Origin: Butyrivibrio sp.
GTDB taxonomy: Bacteria > Bacillota > Clostridia > Lachnospirales > Lachnospiraceae
Direction of reading: 5' to 3'
Length of the DNA stretch: 64,000 bases
Assembly: GCA_016291375.1 (NCBI GenBank)
Contig: JAEEXE010000009.1
Location: 1-64,000 of the forward strand
Made by a program: the position numbers and the translations under genes. The notes below the pieces were generated by a model, which worked only from the letters and a program-made list of their open reading frames with translations, was not told where the DNA came from and searched no databases. This document shows, piece after piece, positions 38,744 through 48,519 of the stretch; within the stretch, counting starts at the first letter, position 1; each line of letters starts with the position of its first letter.

Positions 38744-41186
38744 ATTGATTACCCCACAGTTCTAATATGGTACCATCAGCCTTTGCAGCCGGTTCAGGAC
38801 TTATATCAGGATCTGTTGCACAAACAGTTTTATATACCTCTTGCACTTTATTTAATGCACCGTATGTCTCTTCCAAGCAGTTATCATTTACTTTAATGAC
38901 TTCCTTTTCAACTCCGTTTACTTTTATCGTTTCCGTTTCCTTGAATGATGAAATATTATATTCTCCGCTGATGATAGCCTTGCATAAATCCGGATTCTGT
39001 ATTTGTTTACTATCTGCCCAAGCATCTATTGTATCATTCATCTTTGTTGTGAATTCTTCATTCCATTCTCCCAGCGTAGCTATACCTTTAGGATTATCTA
39101 TTGCGGCCATATATTCCGGAGCCACCATCCCATTATGAAGCGCACAAAAACGCACTTTCGCATCTTGTCCGTCAGAAAGGTCATAATCAACATAACATGC
39201 ACCAACGGAACCTACCATCTTCGTCAAAAGATGATCATGTTGATCTGCTAGAGCATCCTCCACACCTGTATACGTAAAATATTTATATGCATCAAAGGCT
39301 TCCTGTGAAATGGCAACATATTTTTCTGTATCACCTGTAGTATCTAGACTTCCCAGCTCTATGTATTTTTTTGCAAGCCTATCACCATGCGGCTTAAAAG
39401 TATCCACGCTAATATTCTCTTCATTAACACTAAAAAGCGTATCATAAGTGAGCGCACCTACTTCCGCTCCAACAGCCGGATGTCCACACTTTCCACCTAT
39501 ATATGCTCCTGAAATTACCATTCCTCCTCTAATCATTTTATTGCCAAGTTGTTTCTGTTCTAACTCTGCAGCTTCAACCAATTCTTCCATATTTCCATCA
39601 TCCAAAATATTACCCGCTGCCAATGGACCAACAATATATTGTGCGCTCATCTCGAATGGTTTATGTTCACCTTTTTTGTCTATTGAATCAATAGTTAGAG
39701 TCAATCCGCGTCCTTCAAAATATGAAGCTTCTGTGATTTTATAGTTAGGTTTATCTAAGTAGACTTCATAAATTCCTTCCTTTCCAAGTCTCGTACATCC
39801 AATATAATATTGTTTTTTCAAATAACCAAACATATCCGTCATGACACAATTCTTATGATAGTCATTAAGTAATACACCATGCAACGGAGTCCCGTTTTCA
39901 TTCATTGCTACAGCCATATTACTACTCCATGTGACTTCAACTGCTCCGTCATGGATATTATCAAGAATATCCATGGGGTTATCACATGCCAATATTGCAT
40001 TCATTTGATTTATATATTCTTCTGTATTTCCTTTTAATGCCGATTCCTCAGCACTACTATTCTCTATATATGATGTCCCCATTATGTAAGCGGCGACACC
40101 TATCCAGCATGCTTTTCCTTCACCGTTAAGCTTATCGGCATATTTATTATAGCCCTGCTTTGCATTTCCGCTAAGCACTGACTTAAACAACAGTATTTCT
40201 GTTCCACCATTATGATACAATTTATCCTCAGCATGTATAGCTTCAGCTCTCGCTGCAAGCTCTTCCAATGTTAACGAACTCTTATTTATAGCATTTTTTA
40301 TTTCTTCATCTGTTAGTCCCATCTCATGAAGTTCAGCCATAAGTACAGCATTCAAGATCATGTTCTCTTCTTCCGGATCGATCTCCGGATATTCATATGT
40401 TCTTGTGTTATCAAAAGCATTCGCGGTTACTATTATCTTTGAAAAGTCATCACTTATTGTTGTATTAAAATTATTAATGCCTAAAACATAATCACAAAAA
40501 GCCTTATAGAGTTTTGTTAATCTTACCCGCTTTTTGCAGTCATCTTCTATTGCCTCACATTCTGCCGAAATATCAAGTTTTCTTACCTTTAGATGACTAA
40601 GCAGCTCTACAAGTTCATCTTTTTGTGTTGATATATTTTTATAATTTGAGACCGCATCCTCAGTATCTGTTGATAAAGAGCCGCCTCCTTCACCATAATA
40701 TGCCTTGTTTAAATAAAGTTCAGAACACATCGGAGTCTTCTGGGTCGCCACATTTGGCGAAAAATAAACCGACACCCCAGCTGTAGGTAAAATCTGTCCT
40801 GAATATTCTTCATTTCCTTGCAGTATTTCGTAGAAACTCTCACAAAGAAGTAATAATTCTTTCGCCATATCTGAAGCCAGTCTCATTGTTTGTGTCGCAC
40901 TTACTGTTTTATGCTTCAGTTCAGCATACTCGGTACAATTATGCAAATCCTCTGCAAAAGTGAGTGCCTGACTCGCATCTCCATCCGAGCTATCTTCTAA
41001 ATCTTTTTTTCCAGATTGTGCAAGCTCTTGCCATCCATCAAGCACTCCCTTTATTGTCACATAATCATCTATTGTTGCATCGAGATAATCCTTATGAAGC
41101 CAAAGTTCGACTGTAGAATTATCAAGAGAATTTTCTTCTGTTCTATTTACCTTATCAATTGTATCTGTTGTATTCTTCTTCCCCAT
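38736..41186 (-). CDS. LXG-like T7SS effector candidate, copy 1
   Basis: Paralog of 32666-35128: VLDGWQELA, ELHEMGLTDEEIKNAINKSSLTLEELA, GGMVISGAYIGGKCGHPAVGAEVGALTYD, C-terminal LWGNQCE. Confidence 0.72.
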   Translation of the reverse strand: MGKKNTTDTIDKVNRTEENSLDNSTVELWLHKDYLDATIDDYVTIKGVLDGWQELAQSGKKDLEDSSDGDASQALTFAEDLHNCTEYAELKHKTVSATQTMRLASDMAKELLLLCESFYEILQGNEEYSGQILPTAGVSVYFSPNVATQKTPMCSELYLNKAYYGEGGGSLSTDTEDAVSNYKNISTQKDELVELLSHLKVRKLDISAECEAIEDDCKKRVRLTKLYKAFCDYVLGINNFNTTISDDFSKIIVTANAFDNTRTYEYPEIDPEEENMILNAVLMAELHEMGLTDEEIKNAINKSSLTLEELAARAEAIHAEDKLYHNGGTEILLFKSVLSGNAKQGYNKYADKLNGEGKACWIGVAAYIMGTSYIENSSAEESALKGNTEEYINQMNAILACDNPMDILDNIHDGAVEVTWSSNMAVAMNENGTPLHGVLLNDYHKNCVMTDMFGYLKKQYYIGCTRLGKEGIYEVYLDKPNYKITEASYFEGRGLTLTIDSIDKKGEHKPFEMSAQYIVGPLAAGNILDDGNMEELVEAAELEQKQLGNKMIRGGMVISGAYIGGKCGHPAVGAEVGALTYDTLFSVNEENISVDTFKPHGDRLAKKYIELGSLDTTGDTEKYVAISQEAFDAYKYFTYTGVEDALADQHDHLLTKMVGSVGACYVDYDLSDGQDAKVRFCALHNGMVAPEYMAAIDNPKGIATLGEWNEEFTTKMNDTIDAWADSKQIQNPDLCKAIISGEYNISSFKETETIKVNGVEKEVIKVNDNCLEETYGALNKVQEVYKTVCATDPDISPEPAAKADGTILELWGNQCE

Positions 41187-41218
41187 TATTCTTCCTCTAG
41201 TTATAATCGTTATAATAA

Positions 41219-41533
41219 TTATTTTTCTTCAACACCTAGATTTTTCGATAATACTTCGTCTACCGATTTAAAATCAAATTGATAATCGCCTAACAGCTCC
41301 GAGTATTTAGCAAAAAAATACATAGTACGCGCCAAGTAAGCCGCTATTGTATTGGCCGCGCCCAAATAGTTATCTCCGGATATACCTATCCAGTGATTTG
41401 CCATAGTTATTGTATTATCTACATAAGTTTCATGTTCAGCCTCTACATTGGATGATAATCCCTCGAAACTATATTCGACCCTACCTGTTATAAGCGGATC
41501 TTGATATATTGTTTCAGCAACTTTTTTGTCCAT
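41219..41533 (-). CDS. Small WXG100-like / LXG-partner (Lap-type) protein
   Basis: VDNTITMANHWIGISGDNYLGAANTIAAYLA. Confidence 0.75.
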   Translation of the reverse strand: MDKKVAETIYQDPLITGRVEYSFEGLSSNVEAEHETYVDNTITMANHWIGISGDNYLGAANTIAAYLARTMYFFAKYSELLGDYQFDFKSVDEVLSKNLGVEEK

Positions 41534-41552
41534 TATTAATTACCTCTTCCTT

Positions 41553-41921
41553 TTATCCGGATTGTTGTCCTTCTCGCTGTTCCTCAGCTCTTTGCTGAGC
41601 CTGGCGTTGTTCTTCTTCCCACTGTGCTTGCTCTGCCAATAATTCTTGTAAATAATCATTGAGCCACGATACCAGTTCTGTTATCTTACTATTTATAGTA
41701 GTTATAGATGGTCCAATCTGTTCATTCAAAGAAAGCATAACTGTCTTGAAATCTTCCTGTGGTATCTTGGCTGAAGCTTCATAATTACTTCCAAGTTCGG
41801 TAAGATCAGTAGTTATCAAAATATTCTCCGCAGACATGGGACCTAGCCTCATCGCTGCTCTTCCTAACAGATTTAAATCATGATATACATCCTCTATATC
41901 TCCACTTCTATCTCGTGCCAT
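41553..41921 (-). CDS. Small helical LXG-partner (Lap-type) protein
   Basis: MARDRSGDIEDVYHDLNLLGRAAMRLG...AQWEEEQRQAQQRAEEQREGQQSG. Confidence 0.75.
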   Translation of the reverse strand: MARDRSGDIEDVYHDLNLLGRAAMRLGPMSAENILITTDLTELGSNYEASAKIPQEDFKTVMLSLNEQIGPSITTINSKITELVSWLNDYLQELLAEQAQWEEEQRQAQQRAEEQREGQQSG

Positions 41922-41940
41922 ATCTCTCCTTTTTTAATTT

Positions 41941-41961
41941 GGCGGCGGCAACGCCGCCGCC
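41941..41961. repeat. Perfect GC-only 9-bp hairpin GGCGGCGGC-AAC-GCCGCCGCC
   Basis: Read directly; in the 45-bp gap between the WXG-type gene and the first cassette. Confidence 0.85.
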
Positions 41962-41966
41962 ATAAA

Positions 41967-42293
41967 TTATGCTTCTACGTAAAAATTAAGATCAATTCCA
42001 TCTTCGATAAGTGAATTATCAACTGCTTTTCCGGTTCTAGCCGCTTCATCGAGCGCCAGTCCAACTTGATTAATTTTTTCCGGATATTTCCCAACAAGTT
42101 CCCTTGATTGATTATATTTAGTCAAAAAATCTCCACGAGCTTGACCTGCAATCGAGTTTAAAACTTGAGTGTTCATTATTTCGTCAAGTGTTCCTAAAAG
42201 TGTTGAAAGATTTCCGGCCAACGATTGATATGCTCCCGCCTGAGACTCCAAATTACCCGGGGTATAACTAATAGGTGTTAAACTTATTTCCAT
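41967..42293 (-). CDS. WXG100-superfamily-like small protein without a WXG motif
   Basis: ~108 aa, helical, directly downstream of a clear WXG100 gene. Confidence 0.6.
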   Translation of the reverse strand: MEISLTPISYTPGNLESQAGAYQSLAGNLSTLLGTLDEIMNTQVLNSIAGQARGDFLTKYNQSRELVGKYPEKINQVGLALDEAARTGKAVDNSLIEDGIDLNFYVEA

Positions 42294-42305
42294 TTTTTTC
42301 TCCTT

Positions 42306-42656
42306 TCAACTAGGCATTCCCATACCGTTTAAACTAAGTACTCTCGCAACATTTTCTCGAGTAGCAGCATCTGCAACTGAATATGCGTCAATTGAATCCT
42401 GAGAATGATCACGTAAACATTCTGCATAATGAATCATATTATACATGGCATCTGCCAATTGCTGATATGAAGTTGTAAACTGATCCGCTGCACCACCAAG
42501 CCAATCATTAATCACCTGATCTCTCACGTCGATTAACTGGTTATTCCAACCAGTGAATTCAGACTTCATGTCTTCAAGATTGCCTACAGCAACCTTCATT
42601 GTTCCTCCATCTACTCCGACTGTATCTTCTCTTGTTGCATCAAATTGTCCAGCCAT
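42306..42656 (-). CDS. WXG100 (EsxA/YukE-like) protein
   Basis: VINDWLGGAADQFTTSYQQLADAM (WLG) and tail SIDAYSVAD (YxxxD); next to essC. Confidence 0.88.
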   Translation of the reverse strand: MAGQFDATREDTVGVDGGTMKVAVGNLEDMKSEFTGWNNQLIDVRDQVINDWLGGAADQFTTSYQQLADAMYNMIHYAECLRDHSQDSIDAYSVADAATRENVARVLSLNGMGMPS

Positions 42657-42718
42657 TTCTTTTTTCTCCTTTCCTTTACATTATAGTTGTATTATTGAAA
42701 AGCCTTTATCGGCACATT

Positions 42719-45700
42719 TCAACCTGTTTTATTAAATACGGTTTTAAGTTTATAAAAATTGTTATTTTCTAACAGATATGCTTCTCCCGGTTCTATCTTT
42801 TTGTGATATTTCTTTCTCAAAGCCGTCATCTGATCAATGACATGTTGCTCACTATAATTCTCAAACGCCATCGCGCTTTTCTCCTCTCGAACAAGCCTTA
42901 AGAATTCACATATACCCGGCACTCCCACAAGCACCTCACAATCAAGAATAGTCATAAATATTTTTTCATTCTTGAATTTGTTAAACAACCGCTTGTATAT
43001 TTCCAACATATCTCTTCTGATCGACAGCCCCTGATAATAGTCTGCGGAATTAAGAAGCAAGAAAGCTAATCTATCATTCCGTGTTCTATTCTTTAGATTC
43101 TCCTCCATCCTACTGTGTATTTCCTTGATCGCATCATCAAACACTTCTTCTTCCGACGTGTATACCTTGACGACTTCAAGCTTCTCAAGATTCCTAAACG
43201 TTCCTTTATAATCATCAAGAATATATATATCTACAGGTGCATTTTCTCTATTGTCGTTCATATAATTCATCCAATAATTTATAAACGACCTTCTTCCCGA
43301 ATGTTGCTTTCCGGCTATAGCCAGCGATATATTGTCAATCATATTAAAAGTTACCGGCTTTATTGTATTGAAGCTTACTCCAAACGGTATCTGGTATCTT
43401 CCGGGTTTCTCTTCATACATGGATGCTATTATCTCCGGAGAAACAATTTCCGGAACTTCAGGAATAGCAGCGCTGGTTGAAGATGCATAACGTGTATTTA
43501 CCTCCTCTATAAACTTTGTTATAAGCTCTTTGCGCTCTATCTCCTTTTCTGCATCGAATGTAAGATATGTTTGCGCCTCATAATACAATCTGTCTTTCTG
43601 ATATACCATTCTTCCCGGTACATTATCAGGCATTAATTTACAATGCTCAAATACCATTCCCATCTCAGTCTTATCATTAACAGCAAAAGAATATCTGTTA
43701 TTAAAGCATGCCAAAAGCCTAAATCCAAATACCGAAGACAGCGAACTTGTAAGAACAAACACTACTCCCATCGCTGCTCCTTCTCTTACAAGAACAGTAA
43801 GTTGATCAACATATTCTGGGCATTCTCCTCGGAACGCACTATAGTTATCGATCAATATGATTTCTTGAGGGAGCTCTCGATATCCGGCTTCTCTGTATGA
43901 ACTAAATGAACTAAGACCGAGCTTAGATAATATTTCTTTTCTTTCCTCTATATCTTTCTTGATAAGCTTAAACAAATTTGCAAGCTTCTCATCATCAGCC
44001 GGTTTTACTACGCCGCCTACATGTTTTAGCTCTGAGTAGTTAGCAAGGAATCCTGTTCCAAAATCAAGAATATATATCCTTGCATCTTCCGGAGTATATC
44101 TTTCTGCAATACCTCTTATTATCAGCTGCAACATATTTGTCTTACCGGTCTGTGATGAACCTATAATCAAGGCATTACCGCTTGATAAATTAAGCGAGAG
44201 CGTTCCTTGCTTCTGACTTGCCGGATCATCATATATTCCAAGCGGAACCAAAATATCACTTCCGTCTTCATCAAGTATTTCTGCGTTATACGGTATTACT
44301 TCCTCAAGCGCCGGCATACATATGGGACTAAGCTTTGCAATATTCTCTTTTTTACAATAATCACCTATATACTGTATAAGAGCTTCGAGCTGTGTTTCTC
44401 CTCCTTCTACTTTTTCAGGTTTCTGTTCGTATACAACTTCCCTTTTGCCTGAAAGATCAACTTTGCAAATATCAAATGCTCTTGCCTCATCAACGTTCTT
44501 AATAGTTGATGACTCGCCACTATAGCCTGACTGGAACAATTCAAATATCTCATTGTTTCCTACCTGGAGATATGCTCTTCCGGGTTCTCTTATCTCTGCA
44601 GCAAGCGGGGATTTAAGAACCTCGTTACTGTCTGTCTTCTCCTGCACCTTCAAACAAATCCTAAATCTCGAGTTACTCCAAATCTGATCGTTTACAACAC
44701 CTGCAGGCTTCTGAGTAGCTAATATTAGATGTACCCCCAAGCTTCGTCCGATTCGCGCTGTACTGATAAGTTCTTTCATGAACTCAGGCTGATCGGTCTT
44801 GAGCTCGGCAAACTCGTCGACTATCAGGATGAGGTGCGGTAAAGGTGTCTTTGCCACTCCGTCTCGAAACAGTTTTATGTAATCATCTATTCTGTTGACG
44901 TCATACTGTGCAAACAGCATCTGACGTTTAACAAGCTCTGCATGAATTGATGTAAGCGAACGGTCTATCTGCTTTCCGTCAATGTTTGTTATTGCTCCGT
45001 TTAGATGTGGAAGGTTCCTGAACTGATTCGCCATGCCACCACCCTTAAAGTCAATAAGAACAAACCCAAGCTCATAAGGATGGAACAATGTTGCAAGTGT
45101 TATTATGTATGTCTGTAACAGTTCACTCTTACCGGAACCGGTAGTACCTGCCACTAATCCGTGAGGTCCGTGATATTTCTCATGGATATCAAGCGTCATT
45201 GTCTTTCCGCTTGCAAGTACTCCTATGGGTGCTGCGATACTATCCCAGATTCTGCTCTCACGCCATCTCTTTCCAAGATCAAGCTCATATGCACTCATGA
45301 TATGCATGATCTCATACAGTGAAATATGCTTGGTCAATGAACTTTCCAAACTCACTTCATCTATATAAACAGGAGCCAGCTTAAGTGCCGCTTCCGCAAC
45401 CCTGCTCTGCGGTTCATGTATATATGCAAAACGCTGTTCTTTCATGCCATCCTGCACGCTCTGTATCACGCCCGCATTCTCTCTGGTATCAAGATACACC
45501 TTCTGCTCTACCGAATAATGCAGCATCTCTTCTTGTTCTTCGAAGAAGATAAATGAAAATCCCAATGAATTGGCTCTTTCCGCATACTTCAAAACAGGAT
45601 GTCCGCTGATCATCTCAGAGCGATACACGAACACAACGAAATTCGGTCTTCCCGCTGCATCATCCATAAGCTCTCTTGATGATAACTCGGAATACAAGAA

Positions 45701-47230
45701 TTGCAGCGCAACTTTTTTGGACTCTTCATCATAAATAAAATACCTAAGACCCTCATCGCTTTCCATATTGGGAATCCATCTAGCCCAAGAAAAAAGCGGA
45801 ACATCATCTTCGCTCATGATGAAAAACATCTTTGTTTCCTGTTCAAAATGTTGTCCGGCTATGCCTATCATCATATTTTTGGCAAACTGATAAAGTTTAT
45901 TTCTGGTACCAATCACTCCTACAGCATTCGTAGTCGCCAAAGGGAGCTGTATTGGCATATCATCAAGATACTTGTATTTTTTACTCATTTCCTCAGGATA
46001 TTCTTGGAGATTATCCCCAGTGTCTATTGTATCCTGATCCTTAAAAGCTATCTGGTTATAAGCCGGTCTTCTTCCGGTTCCAACCCATATGCTAAGATAA
46101 TCCGCATGTCCTCTTTTCCTTTCAAACAGACGTGCATCAAATCTTTCTATGAACTGAATAACATTATCAAGAGAAGGCATCATCTTTTCACATATGTTTT
46201 GCTCTTCCTCCTGAAGCTTTTGTATCTCTACTTCTTTTCTATCAATGTATTCATTGTATTTTTCAATTCGTTCTATCTTCTGTTTTCTAACGTTTTTCTT
46301 TCCTGTAAAATATGTAACGATCGACATTATGACGCTCATTCCCATACTCGCGCCAAAATAGATCATGTACATTCCGTTAGATCCCATCATGCTTCTTACA
46401 CTTATCATGACTACAAGCATGATCACCATAGGTAGAATACTAGCTATAAGATTGGTATTCCCGTCTGACGGAATTGGCTGTGGTGGCAAAACCTCAACCT
46501 GTGTATCGGGAATGACATATAATTGTCTTGGATTTTTAATAAATAGAGGGTATTTAAAATGATTGCTATGCTGCTTTTTTATGACCCTTTTAAGCGTTGT
46601 CTCAATCTCTGCATCAGTGCATGTGTAAATGCAATCTGATTCAATGTAGAATATTATTCCACATATCCCCACAAAATCCCCTTGAAAAACTTCTACACAT
46701 CCTTCCCTTATAACATATCCATTTACTTCAACTCCATATCTGTAATTTCTCAGATCTAGTTTGTAACATTCTCCTATTCTGTTCAGTAAGATTGTTCCGC
46801 CCTTAAAGTTGTCTTTTTTTATTCGAATGTCGTTATCACTCAAGCTTCCGATTGTAACTTGCTTTCCTTCCGGAATTGCAAGCCCCAGATCATAATTCTC
46901 CTGAGCAAGTTCATAGTCTATTGTGAAATCGATTGAGAGAAATTCTATTCCTGTTTTTTCAAAGGAAATAACTATTCGTTCTCCCAGTTGTAAATTACAT
47001 AACTTATCACCTGAAGATTTACTTGATGATATGCTTGCGTTGTTGCTACAATACGCAACATACCTATCGTCCATCTTTTCTATGTCCACTCTGAATTCTT
47101 CATTAAAGGATTTCTTTGAAAATCTGACATGACAATTCTTCTCAGTTCCGATACTGATCAGCCCCATGCTCTCATCAAAGCGAACTTCTTTATATAAATT
47201 GTCCCCATATATCGTAATTTTGTAATTCAT
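42719..47230 (-). CDS. essC: T7SSb ATPase EssC (FHA-like N-terminus, FtsK/SpoIIIE domains)
   Basis: Two N-terminal FHA-like segments, TM pair, Walker A GTTGSGKSELLQTYI and GSSQTGKTNMLQLII, degenerate third site GKQHSGRRSFINY. Confidence 0.95.
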   Translation of the reverse strand: MNYKITIYGDNLYKEVRFDESMGLISIGTEKNCHVRFSKKSFNEEFRVDIEKMDDRYVAYCSNNASISSSKSSGDKLCNLQLGERIVISFEKTGIEFLSIDFTIDYELAQENYDLGLAIPEGKQVTIGSLSDNDIRIKKDNFKGGTILLNRIGECYKLDLRNYRYGVEVNGYVIREGCVEVFQGDFVGICGIIFYIESDCIYTCTDAEIETTLKRVIKKQHSNHFKYPLFIKNPRQLYVIPDTQVEVLPPQPIPSDGNTNLIASILPMVIMLVVMISVRSMMGSNGMYMIYFGASMGMSVIMSIVTYFTGKKNVRKQKIERIEKYNEYIDRKEVEIQKLQEEEQNICEKMMPSLDNVIQFIERFDARLFERKRGHADYLSIWVGTGRRPAYNQIAFKDQDTIDTGDNLQEYPEEMSKKYKYLDDMPIQLPLATTNAVGVIGTRNKLYQFAKNMMIGIAGQHFEQETKMFFIMSEDDVPLFSWARWIPNMESDEGLRYFIYDEESKKVALQFLYSELSSRELMDDAAGRPNFVVFVYRSEMISGHPVLKYAERANSLGFSFIFFEEQEEMLHYSVEQKVYLDTRENAGVIQSVQDGMKEQRFAYIHEPQSRVAEAALKLAPVYIDEVSLESSLTKHISLYEIMHIMSAYELDLGKRWRESRIWDSIAAPIGVLASGKTMTLDIHEKYHGPHGLVAGTTGSGKSELLQTYIITLATLFHPYELGFVLIDFKGGGMANQFRNLPHLNGAITNIDGKQIDRSLTSIHAELVKRQMLFAQYDVNRIDDYIKLFRDGVAKTPLPHLILIVDEFAELKTDQPEFMKELISTARIGRSLGVHLILATQKPAGVVNDQIWSNSRFRICLKVQEKTDSNEVLKSPLAAEIREPGRAYLQVGNNEIFELFQSGYSGESSTIKNVDEARAFDICKVDLSGKREVVYEQKPEKVEGGETQLEALIQYIGDYCKKENIAKLSPICMPALEEVIPYNAEILDEDGSDILVPLGIYDDPASQKQGTLSLNLSSGNALIIGSSQTGKTNMLQLIIRGIAERYTPEDARIYILDFGTGFLANYSELKHVGGVVKPADDEKLANLFKLIKKDIEERKEILSKLGLSSFSSYREAGYRELPQEIILIDNYSAFRGECPEYVDQLTVLVREGAAMGVVFVLTSSLSSVFGFRLLACFNNRYSFAVNDKTEMGMVFEHCKLMPDNVPGRMVYQKDRLYYEAQTYLTFDAEKEIERKELITKFIEEVNTRYASSTSAAIPEVPEIVSPEIIASMYEEKPGRYQIPFGVSFNTIKPVTFNMIDNISLAIAGKQHSGRRSFINYWMNYMNDNRENAPVDIYILDDYKGTFRNLEKLEVVKVYTSEEEVFDDAIKEIHSRMEENLKNRTRNDRLAFLLLNSADYYQGLSIRRDMLEIYKRLFNKFKNEKIFMTILDCEVLVGVPGICEFLRLVREEKSAMAFENYSEQHVIDQMTALRKKYHKKIEPGEAYLLENNNFYKLKTVFNKTG

Positions 47231-47232
47231 AA

Positions 47233-47493
47233 TCAGCCATTCCTTCGAGAATAGATAATCTTTGTCCCCTGATACAAACGATATTCTTCTATTGTAGTAT
47301 CGCCTCTTAATAGTGCCGTGGGATTTTCACTTCTTAAATAACAATCCTCAGGATCATTCATTTTAATACCCAAATTAAATCCCTTATTCAGTCCATAGAT
47401 AAGTTCGTTTGCTGATATGTTCACCGGAATCTCTATATCATATTCACTGTTTCTTTCAGGTATGGAAAAAATAACAACAATCTTGTCTTTCAT
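47233..47493 (-). CDS. YukD-like (EsaB) ubiquitin-fold protein
   Basis: 86 aa; IEIPVNISANELIYGLNKGFNL...TTIEEYRLYQGTKIIYSRRNG; 2 nt from essC. Confidence 0.78.
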   Translation of the reverse strand: MKDKIVVIFSIPERNSEYDIEIPVNISANELIYGLNKGFNLGIKMNDPEDCYLRSENPTALLRGDTTIEEYRLYQGTKIIYSRRNG

Positions 47494-47501
47494 ATTGTTC
47501 C

Positions 47502-48479
47502 TCAGCTTACAGCGGTCGCTGTTCTAACAAAACAGTCTTTGTATTGTCCGGTCGTATCGTATGCTACCTTTTCACATACAGTACAGTTCTCAACCGTTTC
47601 TCCGAGTGCATCTTCTTCATCCGCTCTGTATTTACCGCAAACAAGGAAGCAGCTTTCCGGAGTATATCCCATTGCCTCAATAAAACGTTCTGTCTTTTTA
47701 ACAGAATACTTATCCTGTAGCAAAGTAACTATCGCATTTTCTCCCGGATGTATTCTGAATGCATCTTTGGTTGTTACTTCATCCGGCATTTCGAAAATTA
47801 CATAATCATATATTTTTCTTTTGCAGATCTCACTTGCGATATCCAGCATTATATCCACTGTTATCTGCCAGGATGACAACACTCCTCTCATTTCGGGAAC
47901 ATAATCAAATCCGTTTTTCTCTACCGCCCGAAGTATATAATCTGCGGAAACGGATGCCGGTTTCGTCAATACTCTGATAACCTCATCCGGAAGTGTCTTT
48001 TCTTCATCTATTAAGTATGAAAAGTTTTGTATGTTCTCAGAATTGATATACAATACTTTTCTTCCCATCTCATATAGCACTTTGGCTACACCGATCGCTG
48101 TTGTTGTCTTTCCGCTTCCTCCGGTAATACCGGTTACTTTTATAAGCTTAGAATCATTGAGTCCGTCTGACCTGATGTATTCAATCGGTATGCTTCTAAG
48201 TACCGCTTGTCCGCCACCGTATTTATAGATAAAGCCTTCTGTGTTGTCGTTTCTTTCCGTGATTATCAATCTGGTATCGGCTTTTATCTTTCCGGTATAC
48301 TCGATACATTTTTCATCTACTATAAGAAGATTTACTTTATAATCATAGTTTGCAAACTCAGAGAGAAACTTCATATCCGATATTATGGATATATCTACTT
48401 TCCCGGATAATCCTCCGGCCATTGCGCCCTCGATTATATTCACATATTCTTCATCAAGTGATATCAACAACAACTTCAT
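47502..48479 (-). CDS. CpaE/ParA-like P-loop ATPase with receiver-like N-terminus
   Basis: KVTGITGGSGKTTTAIGVAKVLYEMGRKVLYINSEN; N-terminal MKLLLISLDEEYVNIIEGAM. Confidence 0.8.
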   Translation of the reverse strand: MKLLLISLDEEYVNIIEGAMAGGLSGKVDISIISDMKFLSEFANYDYKVNLLIVDEKCIEYTGKIKADTRLIITERNDNTEGFIYKYGGGQAVLRSIPIEYIRSDGLNDSKLIKVTGITGGSGKTTTAIGVAKVLYEMGRKVLYINSENIQNFSYLIDEEKTLPDEVIRVLTKPASVSADYILRAVEKNGFDYVPEMRGVLSSWQITVDIMLDIASEICKRKIYDYVIFEMPDEVTTKDAFRIHPGENAIVTLLQDKYSVKKTERFIEAMGYTPESCFLVCGKYRADEEDALGETVENCTVCEKVAYDTTGQYKDCFVRTATAVS

Positions 48480-48519
48480 ACTTCTCTATCCTTATTAAAT
48501 CGCTTTACTACCGGCGAAA

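Noticed and set aside
45701-46435. 244-aa + strand ORF
   Set aside because: Antisense to essC, which is well supported.
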